Below are positions 48,265-57,151 of a DNA stretch of 60,829 nucleotides, piece after piece. The notes under the pieces are model-generated. The model made no database searches. It worked only from the letters and a program-made list of their open reading frames with translations, and was not told the DNA's origin. Every line of letters starts with the position of its first letter. Position 1 is the stretch's first letter. Made by a program: the position numbers and the translations under genes. Origin of the DNA: Porphyromonas bennonis DSM 23058 = JCM 16335 (lineage in GTDB: Bacteria; Bacteroidota; Bacteroidia; Bacteroidales; Porphyromonadaceae); assembly GCF_000375645.1 (NCBI RefSeq), contig NZ_AQWR01000006.1:1-60829 (forward strand). Reading direction: 5' to 3'.

Positions 48265-50376
48265 ATGAAACTAAGAGCAAAGTATCTGCTGAGCCTGCTC
48301 GCACTCCTGCTCCTCGTCCCCTCCGCCCGTGCGGACAAGGGGATGTGGATCCTCAATGAGCTGAAGAAGGAGAATATCGAGCGGATGAAAGAGCTTGGGC
48401 TGAAGGTCGACCCAACCAAGTTCTTCTCCAACACCGACCCCGGCATCGCAAATGCGGTGGTGATCTTTGGCGGCGGCTGCACCGGCATCACCGCCTCCGA
48501 CATGGGGCTCATCTTCACCAATTACCACTGCGGCTTCGGCTCCATCCAGAGCGTCAGCGCCGTGGAGCACGACTACATCACCAATGGCTTCGTCGCCCAC
48601 CGCACCTCTGAGGAGCTCCCGATCGAGGGGCTGCAGGTGAAGTACCTCCGGGAGACGGTCGACGTCACCGCCCGCGTCATGGAGGCGGCGGCTCAGGAGC
48701 CGGATCCGATGAAGAAGTATGGCGCTATCCGCTCCTCCTGCGAGCAGATCGCCAAGGAGTACGGCGGGGACAAGCACACCTCGGCGGAGGTGATCCCCTT
48801 CTACGAGAGCAATCGGTACTACCTCATCGTCTACGACGTCTTCACCGACGTGCGCCTCGCCTTTGCGCCCCCCGCATCGATCGGGAAGTTTGGTCGCGAC
48901 ACCGACAACTGGATGTGGCCCCGCCACACCATCGACTACTCCGTCTTCCGTGTCTACGCCGACAAGGACAATAAGCCCGCCGACTATGCTGCCGACAACG
49001 TCCCCTACAAGCCCGCCTACTACGCCAAGATCTCCCTCAAGGGAGTAAAGGAGGGAGACTACTCCATGACTATCGGCTTCCCCGGATCCACCGACCGCTA
49101 CCTCTCCTCCTGGGGCATCGTCGACCGGATCGAGAATAGCAACAAGCCGCGCATCCTCGTCCGAGGCATCAAGCAGGATATCTGGAGTGAGTATATGACA
49201 AAGGACAATGCCATCAATATCCAGTACATCAGCAAGTATCTCGGCTCCTCCAATTACTGGAAAAACTCGATCGGCATGAATGCCGGGCTTAAGAAGCTCG
49301 ACGTCGAGAGCGACAAGCGCGCCATTGAGGAGGAGTTTGCCCGCTGGGTCGCCGCCGACCCGAAGCGCCAGGCAGAGTATGGTGATGTGCTTGCGCGACT
49401 ACAGCGAAACCTTGAGAAGACCGGTCCCATGAAGCACGACCTGACGATCCTCACCGAGGCGCTCTCAGGCACTGAGCTCCGTGCCCTCACCGTCCTGCCA
49501 GGAAAGAATCCGGGAGCCTTTGACGGCACCAAGCTCTACAAGGACTACAATCCCGTCGTCGCCAAGGCGACCACGCCGGCGATGCTGAGGGTGATCCGGG
49601 AGAATGTCGCCCCGGAGCACCTCCCCTCCATCTTCGCCAAGATCGACGAGAAGTTTGGCGGCAATGTGGAGAAGTACACGGACTATGTCTTCGCCAACTC
49701 TGTCGTGGTGGAGAAGGGACGGATGATGGATGCCCTCCGCAACTACGACGCACTGAAGTCCGCCTTCCCCACCGACCCGGCCGTGGAGCTGGTCTCCAGC
49801 ATTATGGAGCAGGTCAATAAGATCTCCGCCGAGATGCAGCCCTACACCTACGACTACTACGCCGCCCGCAGGCTCTTTATGAAGGGACAGATGGAGATGT
49901 GGCCCGATCGTGCTCTGCCGAGTGATGCCAATTTCACCATGCGCCTCAGCTACGGCTCCGTCGGCGGGTACCGTCCCTACGACGCCGGCTGGTACGACTA
50001 CTACACCACGTCGGTCGGCATGCTGGAGAAGAATGCGACCGGCAAGCAGGACTACTTCGTCCAGCCTGAGATCATAAGTATGCTCAAGGACAGTAATACC
50101 TATGGTCGCTGGGCGGCTGAGGACGGCGCACTCCACACCGACTTCATCTCCAATAACGACATCACCGGCGGCAACTCCGGCAGCCCCGTCTTCGATGGCG
50201 AGGGACACCTGATCGGTCTCGCCTTTGACGGCAATTGGGAGGCGATGAGCGGTGACATCGAGTTTGAGCCCAACCTCCAGCGCTGCATCTGCGTCGACAT
50301 CCGCGCCATGCTCTACTACATGGACAAGTGGGGCAAGGCGGACAGCCTGATCAGCGAGCTCACTTTCGTGAAGTAA
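48265..50376 (+). CDS. S46-family dipeptidyl-peptidase (DPP7-like)
   Basis: The 703-residue protein has a signal peptide ending near ARA. The catalytic triad is H88 (TNYHCGFG), D224 (WPRHTIDY) and S638 (TGGNSGSPV). The family removes dipeptides from peptide N-termini in the periplasm. Eighteen residues after the catalytic serine, where P. gingivalis DPP11 has Arg673, this protein has Gly656 (FDGNW). That suggests the DPP7 type, preferring hydrophobic P1 residues. Specificity is inference. It ends the recQ operon, and a terminator follows. Confidence 0.9.
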   Translation: MKLRAKYLLSLLALLLLVPSARADKGMWILNELKKENIERMKELGLKVDPTKFFSNTDPGIANAVVIFGGGCTGITASDMGLIFTNYHCGFGSIQSVSAVEHDYITNGFVAHRTSEELPIEGLQVKYLRETVDVTARVMEAAAQEPDPMKKYGAIRSSCEQIAKEYGGDKHTSAEVIPFYESNRYYLIVYDVFTDVRLAFAPPASIGKFGRDTDNWMWPRHTIDYSVFRVYADKDNKPADYAADNVPYKPAYYAKISLKGVKEGDYSMTIGFPGSTDRYLSSWGIVDRIENSNKPRILVRGIKQDIWSEYMTKDNAINIQYISKYLGSSNYWKNSIGMNAGLKKLDVESDKRAIEEEFARWVAADPKRQAEYGDVLARLQRNLEKTGPMKHDLTILTEALSGTELRALTVLPGKNPGAFDGTKLYKDYNPVVAKATTPAMLRVIRENVAPEHLPSIFAKIDEKFGGNVEKYTDYVFANSVVVEKGRMMDALRNYDALKSAFPTDPAVELVSSIMEQVNKISAEMQPYTYDYYAARRLFMKGQMEMWPDRALPSDANFTMRLSYGSVGGYRPYDAGWYDYYTTSVGMLEKNATGKQDYFVQPEIISMLKDSNTYGRWAAEDGALHTDFISNNDITGGNSGSPVFDGEGHLIGLAFDGNWEAMSGDIEFEPNLQRCICVDIRAMLYYMDKWGKADSLISELTFVK

Positions 50377-50398
50377 GCTTCCCATACCCCTTTTACGA

Positions 50399-50447
50399 CG
50401 ATTGCCCCGGAGCGTCTCTCCAGACTGCTCCGGGGCAATCGCCTTTT
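50399..50447 (+). terminator. Terminator after the S46 peptidase
   Basis: A 15-bp perfect stem starts CGATTGCCCCGGAGC and closes GCTCCGGGGCAATCG (50399-50413 with 50427-50441). It is followed by CCTTTT. Confidence 0.8.
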
Positions 50448-50538
50448 CCCGTGTCTGGGGGAGTAGTAGCTCTCTCCTTAGGCATCACAGCCGCTACGTC
50501 AGGCTGATGGCAAAATGCCCCCTCGAACTGAGCTTTCA

Positions 50539-50620
50539 CTAATACCGGTAATAGTGATTTCTAATACCGATATTAGTCGTAACTAATACCGGTAATAGTC
50601 TCGATTAATATCGGTATTAG
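50539..50620. repeat. 22-bp-pitch palindrome array F (4 units)
   Basis: Units start at 50539, 50561, 50583 and 50605 with 6-bp spacers. The first and third are CTAATACCGGTAATAG. It lies beyond the terminator of the S46 operon and 79 bp before the pyrH -7 element. GGGGAGGGG is at 50634-50642 on the pyrH side. Confidence 0.92.
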
Positions 50621-50676
50621 ATTTGCGCCAGATGGGGAGGGGTACTTTCTCTCCACTTGATATCGTTTCTCAGGTC

Positions 50677-50706
50677 TTGTCCATACAGCTTTTTTGATTA
50701 GGTTTG
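50677..50706 (+). promoter_or_regulatory. Promoter of pyrH-frr-rsgA
   Basis: TTG at 50677-50679, a 19-bp spacer, then TAGGTTTG at 50699-50706. This gives a leader of about 24 nt to the ATG at 50737. Confidence 0.65.
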
Positions 50707-50736
50707 TCAGTGATAAATTCATTCTCAATATCAGAC

Positions 50737-51450
50737 ATGTCCAGATACAGACGAGTACTACTCAAGCTCAGTGGTGAGTCCCTCCAGGGGAAGCAGGGCT
50801 ACGGCATAGATCCCGACAAGCTAAGTGCCTATGCACAAGAGATCAAGGAGGTGGTCGATGCCACCGGCACCGAGATCGCCATCGTGATCGGCGGGGGCAA
50901 TATCTTCAGGGGACTGACCGGCATCGGCAAGGGTGTCGATCGCGTCAAGGGCGACCAGATGGGTATGCTCGCCACGACGATCAATAGTCTCGGGCTCTCT
51001 GCGGCGCTGGAGACCGTGGGGCTGGAGTCGGTGGTCTTTACCGCCATCCAGATGGCTCCCGTCGGACGCTTCTACAATAAGTGGGACGCCATCGCGGCGC
51101 TTCGGGAGGGCAAGATCGTCATCTGCTCCTGTGGCACCGGCAATCCCTACTTCACCACCGACACCGGGGCCTCGCTCCGTGCCGTGGAGCTGGAGTGCGA
51201 TGCGATGCTCAAGGGGACCCGCGTCGATGGCATCTACACCGCTGATCCGGAGAAGGATCCCTCGGCGACCAAGTACGATACCATCACCTACGACGAGATC
51301 TATGAGCAGAACCTCAGGGTGATGGATCTCACTGCCACAGCGATGTGTCGGGAGAATGGCATGCCGATCGTTGTATTCAATATGGACAAGCCCGGCAACC
51401 TCATGAGACTGCTCTCAGGAGAGACCACCGGGACTCTCGTCACCGAATAA
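50737..51450 (+). CDS. pyrH: Uridylate kinase (PyrH)
   Basis: This enzyme phosphorylates UMP to UDP. From the ATG at 50737 the protein has 237 residues, the normal length, starting RYRRVLLKLSGESLQG. Further motifs are IVIGGGNIFRG, GDQMGMLATTIN, FTTDTGASLRAVE, and VDGIYTADPEKDP. An in-frame TTG at 50704 lies inside the promoter and is rejected. pyrH-frr adjacency is widespread. Confidence 0.96.
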   Translation: MSRYRRVLLKLSGESLQGKQGYGIDPDKLSAYAQEIKEVVDATGTEIAIVIGGGNIFRGLTGIGKGVDRVKGDQMGMLATTINSLGLSAALETVGLESVVFTAIQMAPVGRFYNKWDAIAALREGKIVICSCGTGNPYFTTDTGASLRAVELECDAMLKGTRVDGIYTADPEKDPSATKYDTITYDEIYEQNLRVMDLTATAMCRENGMPIVVFNMDKPGNLMRLLSGETTGTLVTE

Positions 51451-51495
51451 GTACATTACTAACCGCCACAGGCGAAATAGACAAATATCCAGACC

Positions 51496-52056
51496 ATGGA
51501 AGAACTAGACAAGATCCTTACAAAAGCCGGCAGGATGATGGGCGACTCCATCACTTCGCTCCAAGATCGTCTCGACAAGATCCGCGCAGGACGTGCTAAT
51601 CCTAAGCTCCTCGATGACATCCGTGTGGAGTACTACGGCAACCTCACCCCGCTGAAGAACGTCGCCACAGTCACCGTACCCGACGCCCGCACCATGATCA
51701 TCACTCCGTGGGAGAAGAAGATCCTCAAGGACATCGAAAAGGCGGTCATCGACTCCAGTCTCGGCATCACGCCGAGCAACAACGGCGAGAACATCCGCAT
51801 CACCATCCCACCGCTCACCGGTGAGCGCCGTCAGGAGCTGGCTAAGCAGGTCAAGGCCGAGTGCGAGGAGGCACGCATCAGCGTCCGCAACGCCCGCCGC
51901 GATGCCAATGACAACCTCAAGAAGCTCCTCAATGACGGACTCTCCGAGGATGTCGAGCGCGATGCAGAGAACGATGTCCAGAAGCTCCACGACAAGTACA
52001 TCAAGCAGATCGAGGAGTGCTATAACGCGAAGGAGAAGGAGATCATGACCGTCTAA
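51496..52056 (+). CDS. frr: Ribosome recycling factor
   Basis: RRF splits post-termination ribosomes with EF-G. The 186-residue protein has DKIRAGRANPKLLDDIRVEYYG, written as DKIRAGRANPKLLDD, then TPLKNVATVTVPDARTM, IRITIPPLTGERRQEL, and the C-terminal helical domain. It follows pyrH by 45 bp and precedes rsgA by 17 bp. Confidence 0.97.
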   Translation: MEELDKILTKAGRMMGDSITSLQDRLDKIRAGRANPKLLDDIRVEYYGNLTPLKNVATVTVPDARTMIITPWEKKILKDIEKAVIDSSLGITPSNNGENIRITIPPLTGERRQELAKQVKAECEEARISVRNARRDANDNLKKLLNDGLSEDVERDAENDVQKLHDKYIKQIEECYNAKEKEIMTV

Positions 52057-52073
52057 GGTCACTCTCCGACGGT

Positions 52074-53024
52074 GTGCCAATGGAAGGAGTCGTTACCTGC
52101 TGCCAGGGAGATGTCTATACGATCGTGGCTGACGGAGCTGAGTATCTCTGTCACCTGCGAGGACACTTCAAGACCGCAGACATCAAGTCGACCAATCCGA
52201 TCGCGGTAGGAGACTTTGTCACCTTTACCATCCCCCGGCCGGAGGATGGAGACTTCGGCTGGATCACGGCAGTGGCGGACCGGCGGAACTACATTGTGCG
52301 CAAGTCGGTCAATCTCTCCAAGCAGTCCCACATCCTGGCGGCCAACCTCGACCGGGCAATCCTCCTCGTGACGATCAATTATCCGATCACCGGGACCACT
52401 TTCATCGATCGCTTCCTGGCGACCGCCCAGGCATATGATGTGGAGACGATCCTGGTATTCAATAAGATCGACAGGTACAGTCCCGCCGAGAGCGAGGAGA
52501 TGGCAAGGATGCAGGCGCTCTATGAGAGCATCGGCTACCGCTGTCTCGTCATCTCCGCCCGGGAGGGAGTCGGCATCGACGAGCTTCGACAGGAGGTGGC
52601 GCACGGCGTGACACTGCTGGCGGGGCACTCCGGTGCGGGGAAGTCGACCATCAGTAACCTCCTCTGCCCCGGAGCCAATCGTAAGACCAGCGAGATCTCC
52701 GAGCAGACTAATCTCGGAGTCCACACCACCACCTACTCTCAGATGTACCCGATCGAGGGGACGGAGGACGGTTTCCTCATCGACACGCCGGGGATCAAGG
52801 GCTTCGGCTCCTTTGACTTCCGCAAGGAGGACATCGACGGCTACTTCCCCGATCTATTTGCCTACGCCAAGGACTGCCACTATGCCGACTGCAGCCACAC
52901 CCACGAGCCGAAGTGTGCGGTGCTGAGAGCCGTGCGGGACGGGCGGATCGCCCCCTCTCGCTACAAGAGCTACCTCAGTATGCTCTACGAGGATAGCGAG
53001 GAGAAGTACCGCCTGCCTCAGTAA
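52074..53024 (+). CDS. rsgA: Ribosome small-subunit biogenesis GTPase RsgA
   Basis: The 316-residue protein has an N-terminal OB fold, then a circularly permuted GTPase domain: G4 FNKIDRY comes before G1 GHSGAGKST, followed by G3 DTPGIKG. The C-terminal zinc motif is CHYADCSHTHEPKC. RsgA checks late 30S maturation. The start could also be a few codons away. It is the last gene of the pyrH operon. Confidence 0.95.
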   Translation: MPMEGVVTCCQGDVYTIVADGAEYLCHLRGHFKTADIKSTNPIAVGDFVTFTIPRPEDGDFGWITAVADRRNYIVRKSVNLSKQSHILAANLDRAILLVTINYPITGTTFIDRFLATAQAYDVETILVFNKIDRYSPAESEEMARMQALYESIGYRCLVISAREGVGIDELRQEVAHGVTLLAGHSGAGKSTISNLLCPGANRKTSEISEQTNLGVHTTTYSQMYPIEGTEDGFLIDTPGIKGFGSFDFRKEDIDGYFPDLFAYAKDCHYADCSHTHEPKCAVLRAVRDGRIAPSRYKSYLSMLYEDSEEKYRLPQ

Positions 53025-53047
53025 CTCCTGCTGCAAGCTCAGAGTAA

Positions 53048-53079
53048 AAGTCCCCGGTGAGAGTTCTCGCCGGGGACTT
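53048..53079 (+). terminator. Hairpin after rsgA
   Basis: The 10-bp stem AAGTCCCCGG/CCGGGGACTT encloses a 12-nt loop that can pair further. It is followed by GCTATATA, not a T-run. It is probably the operon end. Confidence 0.5.
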
Positions 53080-53196
53080 GCTATATATATTCGGAGGTTA
53101 AGGGCGACGTCTTCTGCTCTGATCGGTGGCGGACTATAGGAGGTGCGAGGATGAGGGACCTTTAGCATTAATTATTTCGCTATATTTATCCCACTA

Positions 53197-54468
53197 ATGG
53201 TGAATATCATGATGAGACAGTATAGCAAAATCGCCCTACTCGGACTTCTCCTGGGACTACTGACGCTGAGCCTTACCGGCGAGGCGCAGATCGACAGCCT
53301 CAGGAGCGAGATGATGCGGGGCAACACTTCCGGCATGGAGAGCTACATCGGGAGTCTGAGCAAAGCCAAGCGGAGGACCCTCACCAATCGGACCCTGCTC
53401 ACCGAGATAGCCATCGCTCACTACGACCTGAGTGAGGCTTCGGCGCAGCTCCGGGGGATAGAGTCGCTCCGTGCGTCCGACGAGCAGCAGAGGACGGTGG
53501 AGGAGCTGACGAGGAGACTCAGGGCGGCTGCGCGAACCTCCGCCGGGCTCGTCCGGATGCAGCTCTATGCCCACCGCACCGGGAGCGAGGAGGGTCTGCT
53601 GGCGGATCTGAGCCGCGAGACACCGTCGGTCGGGCAGATCAGCCGCAGCACCTTCGTGAGCGCTGACGGGCGAGAGCGGTGGCAGGTGGTCTCCGATACC
53701 CTTGGGCATGATCATCTGGTGGTGACGGGACGGCTGGGAGACGGCTCCTGGGACAGTGAGAGTGCGAGAGAGGTTGAGATCCTCGGGCTGGAGGGCGGTC
53801 GGATAGCCTTTCCCTACCTGCTCGCTGACGGAGAGACGATCAGCTTTGCCTACAGCGGACCGGAGTCTCTGGGCGGCTATGATCTCTTTGTATCGAGATA
53901 CGACCGTGAGGGGGGACGCCTGCTGGTGCCGCAGCAGCTATCTGCGCCCTATAATACTATGGCGAGCGATCTGCTCTTACTTCAGGATGAGGAGCGAGGG
54001 GTAGACTGGTTACTTACCGACCGAGGCACATCGGCGCCGGAGGTACTTGCGCTCTACGCCCTCTCCCACCGCACGGCGCGGCAGGACGAGGTGACGAAGG
54101 AGCTATCGTGGCTCCTTGGCGACAGCATCCTGCAGTCCGGCATAGCCCTTCCCCCACCCGTTCAAGGAGCGGAGGATAGGCGACCGGAGGAGATCCGGGA
54201 GCCGCTCTTCTGGATCGGGGAGACACCCGTCTACGATCGGAGCAGCGTGACAGGTAGAGAGGCACAGCATTTCCTGGAGCAGTACATCCGGAAGCAAGAG
54301 GGACTCTCCGGCTTGCGGATGAGGCTGGCCTCCCTCCGCAAGCGATACGAGACCGATCGGTCCGTCAGGGGAGAGATACTCACGCTGGAGAGACAGGAAG
54401 AGGCACTTCGGGCGGAGCTTTTTGATCTCCGGAATAAGGTGATCAGGCTTGAGAGAAAGGCAAAGTAA
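53197..54468 (+). CDS. Exported protein with propeller-like repeat and C-terminal coiled coil, unknown function
   Basis: The 423-residue protein has a signal peptide ending near GEAQ. Residues 25-120 are helical and rich in Arg. Residues about 150-270 contain the PD40/WD40-like beta-propeller pattern GGYDLFVSRYDREGGRLLVPQQL and APYNTMASDLLLL, given here as GYDLFVSRYDREGG. Residues 365-423 form a charged coiled coil. In-frame ATGs at 53209 and 53212 are alternative starts. A weak TATATTTA element lies at 53181. I do not recognise the family. It precedes nfeD-floA by 24 bp and may share their operon. Confidence 0.65.
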   Translation: MVNIMMRQYSKIALLGLLLGLLTLSLTGEAQIDSLRSEMMRGNTSGMESYIGSLSKAKRRTLTNRTLLTEIAIAHYDLSEASAQLRGIESLRASDEQQRTVEELTRRLRAAARTSAGLVRMQLYAHRTGSEEGLLADLSRETPSVGQISRSTFVSADGRERWQVVSDTLGHDHLVVTGRLGDGSWDSESAREVEILGLEGGRIAFPYLLADGETISFAYSGPESLGGYDLFVSRYDREGGRLLVPQQLSAPYNTMASDLLLLQDEERGVDWLLTDRGTSAPEVLALYALSHRTARQDEVTKELSWLLGDSILQSGIALPPPVQGAEDRRPEEIREPLFWIGETPVYDRSSVTGREAQHFLEQYIRKQEGLSGLRMRLASLRKRYETDRSVRGEILTLERQEEALRAELFDLRNKVIRLERKAK

Positions 54469-54492
54469 CGACGATTTTTACGCTTATATATT

Positions 54493-54987
54493 ATGTCGAT
54501 AGGATTAATCATCATCATTGTACTGCTCGCCATGGTGGCGGCAGCGCTCCTCGTGGGGGAGGTTTTCCTAATCCCGGGTGTGGGCTTCGCCGGTCTGCTG
54601 GGAGTGGGCACGGTGGCAGGCACGGAGTATTACCTCATCCGCGGGGGGTACGACACCATGGCGGTGATCTTTGCTCTCCTCACGATAGTCTTCTTCTGCA
54701 TAGCCGCCTACATCATGAGCCGGAAGAAGGTGGTCCACAAGGTGGCTCTCTCGAGCGAGATCTCCTCATCAGCGCGCCGTCCTGTGGATGTCCCCGTCGG
54801 CGCTACCGGCATCGCTCGCAGCCGTCTCGCCCTCAAGGGCACAGTGGAGGTCGGAGGGAAGATCTTCGAGGCGACATCAGAGCAGGGCTTTATCGATCAG
54901 GATATGCCGATCTACGTGTCGCGCGTAGACAAGGATACGATCTACGTCAGCCTCGATAAGCGGGGCACAGAACCATTATCTGAGTAA
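54493..54987 (+). CDS. NfeD-like membrane protein
   Basis: The 164-residue protein has two hydrophobic regions at about 3-45 and 55-75, including [17 protein letters not shown], and a C-terminal OB-fold NfeD domain ([20 protein letters not shown]) with [15 protein letters not shown]. NfeD proteins pair with flotillin-like FloA, which follows 29 bp downstream. Confidence 0.88.
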   Translation: MSIGLIIIIVLLAMVAAALLVGEVFLIPGVGFAGLLGVGTVAGTEYYLIRGGYDTMAVIFALLTIVFFCIAAYIMSRKKVVHKVALSSEISSSARRPVDVPVGATGIARSRLALKGTVEVGGKIFEATSEQGFIDQDMPIYVSRVDKDTIYVSLDKRGTEPLSE

Positions 54988-55016
54988 GCACAAACCAATA
55001 TCTACACATTATCTAT

Positions 55017-56045
55017 ATGACACCGACACTGATATTCTGGGGCGTAGTGGTGATCATTGCGCTGATCATCCTCGCGGTCATCTTCCGCTACTTCCCCGTC
55101 ATGCTCTGGGTGAGCGCCCAAGCTTCGGGAGTGAATATCTCCCTCTTCCAGCTCTTCATGATGAGGATACGAAACGTCCCGCCTCAGGTGATCGTCCGTG
55201 CGATGGTCGAGGCGCATAAGGCCGGGATCGGGCTGACTCGGGACGAGCTCGAGGCTCACTTCCTCGCCGGAGGGCATGTGGAGCAGGTGGTACACGCTCT
55301 TGTCTCAGCCAACAAGGCGGGGATCAATCTGAGCTTCAGCGATGCTGCTGCGATCGACCTAGCCGGTCGTGACGTCTTTGAGGCGGTCCAGATGAGCGTG
55401 AATCCAAAGGTGATCGATACCCCGCCGGTCACCGCTGTGGCCAAGAACGGTATCCAGCTGATCGCCAAGGCTCGCGTCACCGTGCGGGCAAATATCTCTC
55501 AGCTGGTCGGTGGTGCCGGCGAGGAGACCGTACTGGCTCGCGTCGGGGAGGGCATCGTGTCCAGCATCGGATCTGCTGAGGCGCACTCTTCTGTCCTAGA
55601 GAATCCGGACTCCATCTCCAAGCTGGTGCTTAAGAAGGGACTTGACTCCGGTACCGCCTTCGAGATCCTCTCCATCGACATCGCAGACATCGACGTCGGA
55701 CGTAACATCGGTGCCGTGCTGCAGATGGATCAGGCAGAGGCGGATAAGAACATCGCCCAGGCTCACGCCGAGGAGCGGCGCGCCATGGCAGTGGCAACGG
55801 AGCAGGAGATGAAGGCGAAGGCTCAGGAGGCTCGTGCTCGCGTGATCGAGGCGGAGGCAGAGGTGCCTCTGGCGATGGCGGAGGCATTCCGAAATGGCAA
55901 CCTGGGCGTCATGGACTACTACCAGATGCGCAACATCCAGGCCGACACCTCCATGAGAGAGAATATCGCTAAGCCTCTCACCAAGCCGTCCGAGGACGTG
56001 ACCAAGAAGAGCACACAGAATGATAACTCTAAGAAGACACTATAA
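55017..56045 (+). CDS. floA: Flotillin-like protein FloA
   Basis: This membrane scaffold forms functional microdomains. The 342-residue protein has an N-terminal hydrophobic segment at about 4-33, then the FloA-specific [17 protein letters not shown], and an SPFH/PHB domain with [17 protein letters not shown]. An Ala/Glu-rich coiled-coil follows ([20 protein letters not shown]). It lies 5 bp before a nucleoside phosphorylase gene. Confidence 0.92.
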   Translation: MTPTLIFWGVVVIIALIILAVIFRYFPVMLWVSAQASGVNISLFQLFMMRIRNVPPQVIVRAMVEAHKAGIGLTRDELEAHFLAGGHVEQVVHALVSANKAGINLSFSDAAAIDLAGRDVFEAVQMSVNPKVIDTPPVTAVAKNGIQLIAKARVTVRANISQLVGGAGEETVLARVGEGIVSSIGSAEAHSSVLENPDSISKLVLKKGLDSGTAFEILSIDIADIDVGRNIGAVLQMDQAEADKNIAQAHAEERRAMAVATEQEMKAKAQEARARVIEAEAEVPLAMAEAFRNGNLGVMDYYQMRNIQADTSMRENIAKPLTKPSEDVTKKSTQNDNSKKTL

Positions 56046-56050
56046 TATTT

Positions 56051-56929
56051 ATGACTGAGAATAGAATACCCGACTCCGAGCTGATTGTCAACGAAGATGG
56101 ATCTATCTTCCACCTCCACCTCCGCCCGGAGCAGCTCTCCGACAAGATAGTCGTCTGTGGCGATCCCGGTCGCGTAGACATGATTGCCTCCCGCTTCGAC
56201 AGCCGGGAGTGTGACGTCAGCAGCCGAGAGTTTCACACCATCACCGGCACCTACAAGGGCAAGAGAGTGACAGCGCTCTCCCACGGCATCGGAGGCGACA
56301 ATATCGAGATCGTGATGAATGAGCTCGATGCCCTCGCCAATATCGACCTCGAGAAGAGAGTCGTCAAGCCGGAGCACAAGAGCCTCACCATCGTCCGCGT
56401 AGGCACCTCCGGCGGACTGCAGGAGGACGACCCTGTCGGCGCTTACGTAGCCTCCGAGTACTCCATCGGATTTGACGGCGTACTCCACTTCTACGCCGAC
56501 GAGGCAAAGGTATGCGACAGGGACTTCGAGGAGGCGCTCCTCAGCGGTCTCGACTGGAAGCTCACCGGTCTCAAGCCCTACGTGGTCAGGAACAACGAGA
56601 GTCTCTTCCGCCAGATCACCGACGGCACCGACATCATCCACGGGGTGACCATATCTGCCAACGGCTTCTACGTTCCCCAGGGACGCAAGGTCCGCTCTAA
56701 GCCACTCGACCCCGAGCTCAATCGCAAGATCATGGACTTCGAGTACCGCGGGCACAGGATCACCAACTTCGAGATGGAGGGCGCTGCTCTCGCCGGTATC
56801 GGCAGTATCCTGGGGCACCGCTGCCTCACCGTCTGCACCATCATCGCCGGGCGCAAGAAGCAGGACATGAACACCTCCTACAAGGACACCCTCGACGGAC
56901 TGATCGACACTGTCCTCGACCGGATCTGA
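56051..56929 (+). CDS. Nucleoside phosphorylase, uridine phosphorylase-like
   Basis: The 292-residue PNP/UDP-family protein has the phosphate-site VCGDPGRVDMIAS, HGIGGDNIEIVMNEL, RVGTSGGLQ, and the ribose-site FEMEGAALAGIG. The family cleaves nucleosides with phosphate to a base and ribose 1-phosphate. Uridine is the likeliest substrate by overall pattern, but specificity is not certain. A long hairpin follows. Confidence 0.88.
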   Translation: MTENRIPDSELIVNEDGSIFHLHLRPEQLSDKIVVCGDPGRVDMIASRFDSRECDVSSREFHTITGTYKGKRVTALSHGIGGDNIEIVMNELDALANIDLEKRVVKPEHKSLTIVRVGTSGGLQEDDPVGAYVASEYSIGFDGVLHFYADEAKVCDRDFEEALLSGLDWKLTGLKPYVVRNNESLFRQITDGTDIIHGVTISANGFYVPQGRKVRSKPLDPELNRKIMDFEYRGHRITNFEMEGAALAGIGSILGHRCLTVCTIIAGRKKQDMNTSYKDTLDGLIDTVLDRI

Positions 56930-56944
56930 CCACACAGACTCATC

Positions 56945-56980
56945 GCCGCCCCTCCCTGATCGTAGTCAGGGAGGGGCGGC
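56945..56980 (+). terminator. Long GC-rich hairpin after the nucleoside phosphorylase
   Basis: A 15-bp perfect stem GCCGCCCCTCCCTGA/TCAGGGAGGGGCGGC has a 6-nt loop. It is followed by GCCGTTAG without a T-run. Confidence 0.5.
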
Positions 56981-57068
56981 GCCGTTAGAGTCCCATCAAG
57001 AGTACTACGAAATGGCACTTATTTGTCGAAGGAAAGAAAGATTATTTTAAATACATCCAATATTTGAT

Positions 57069-57076
57069 TACCTTTG
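57069..57076 (+). promoter_or_regulatory. -7 promoter element for the OMP gene pair
   Basis: TACCTTTG matches TAnnTTTG. It lies 76 bp before the ATG at 57152 and gives a leader of about 69 nt. This rules out the GTG at 57074 as the start. Confidence 0.55.
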
Positions 57077-57151
57077 TGCCAGGACATGAAGTCACGTCCT
57101 CAAGAGCTTAACGCAATATACACAACTTATACAGTTCAAGATTTAACATTT

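Noticed and set aside
50704-50736. TTG start for pyrH, adding 11 residues
   Set aside because: The codon lies within the TAGGTTTG promoter element. The ATG at 50737 gives the normal UMP kinase length and N-terminus.
57074-57151. GTG start for the barrel protein, adding 26 residues
   Set aside because: It overlaps the -7 element and would bury the signal peptide behind a charged leader; the ATG at 57152 starts a normal signal peptide.
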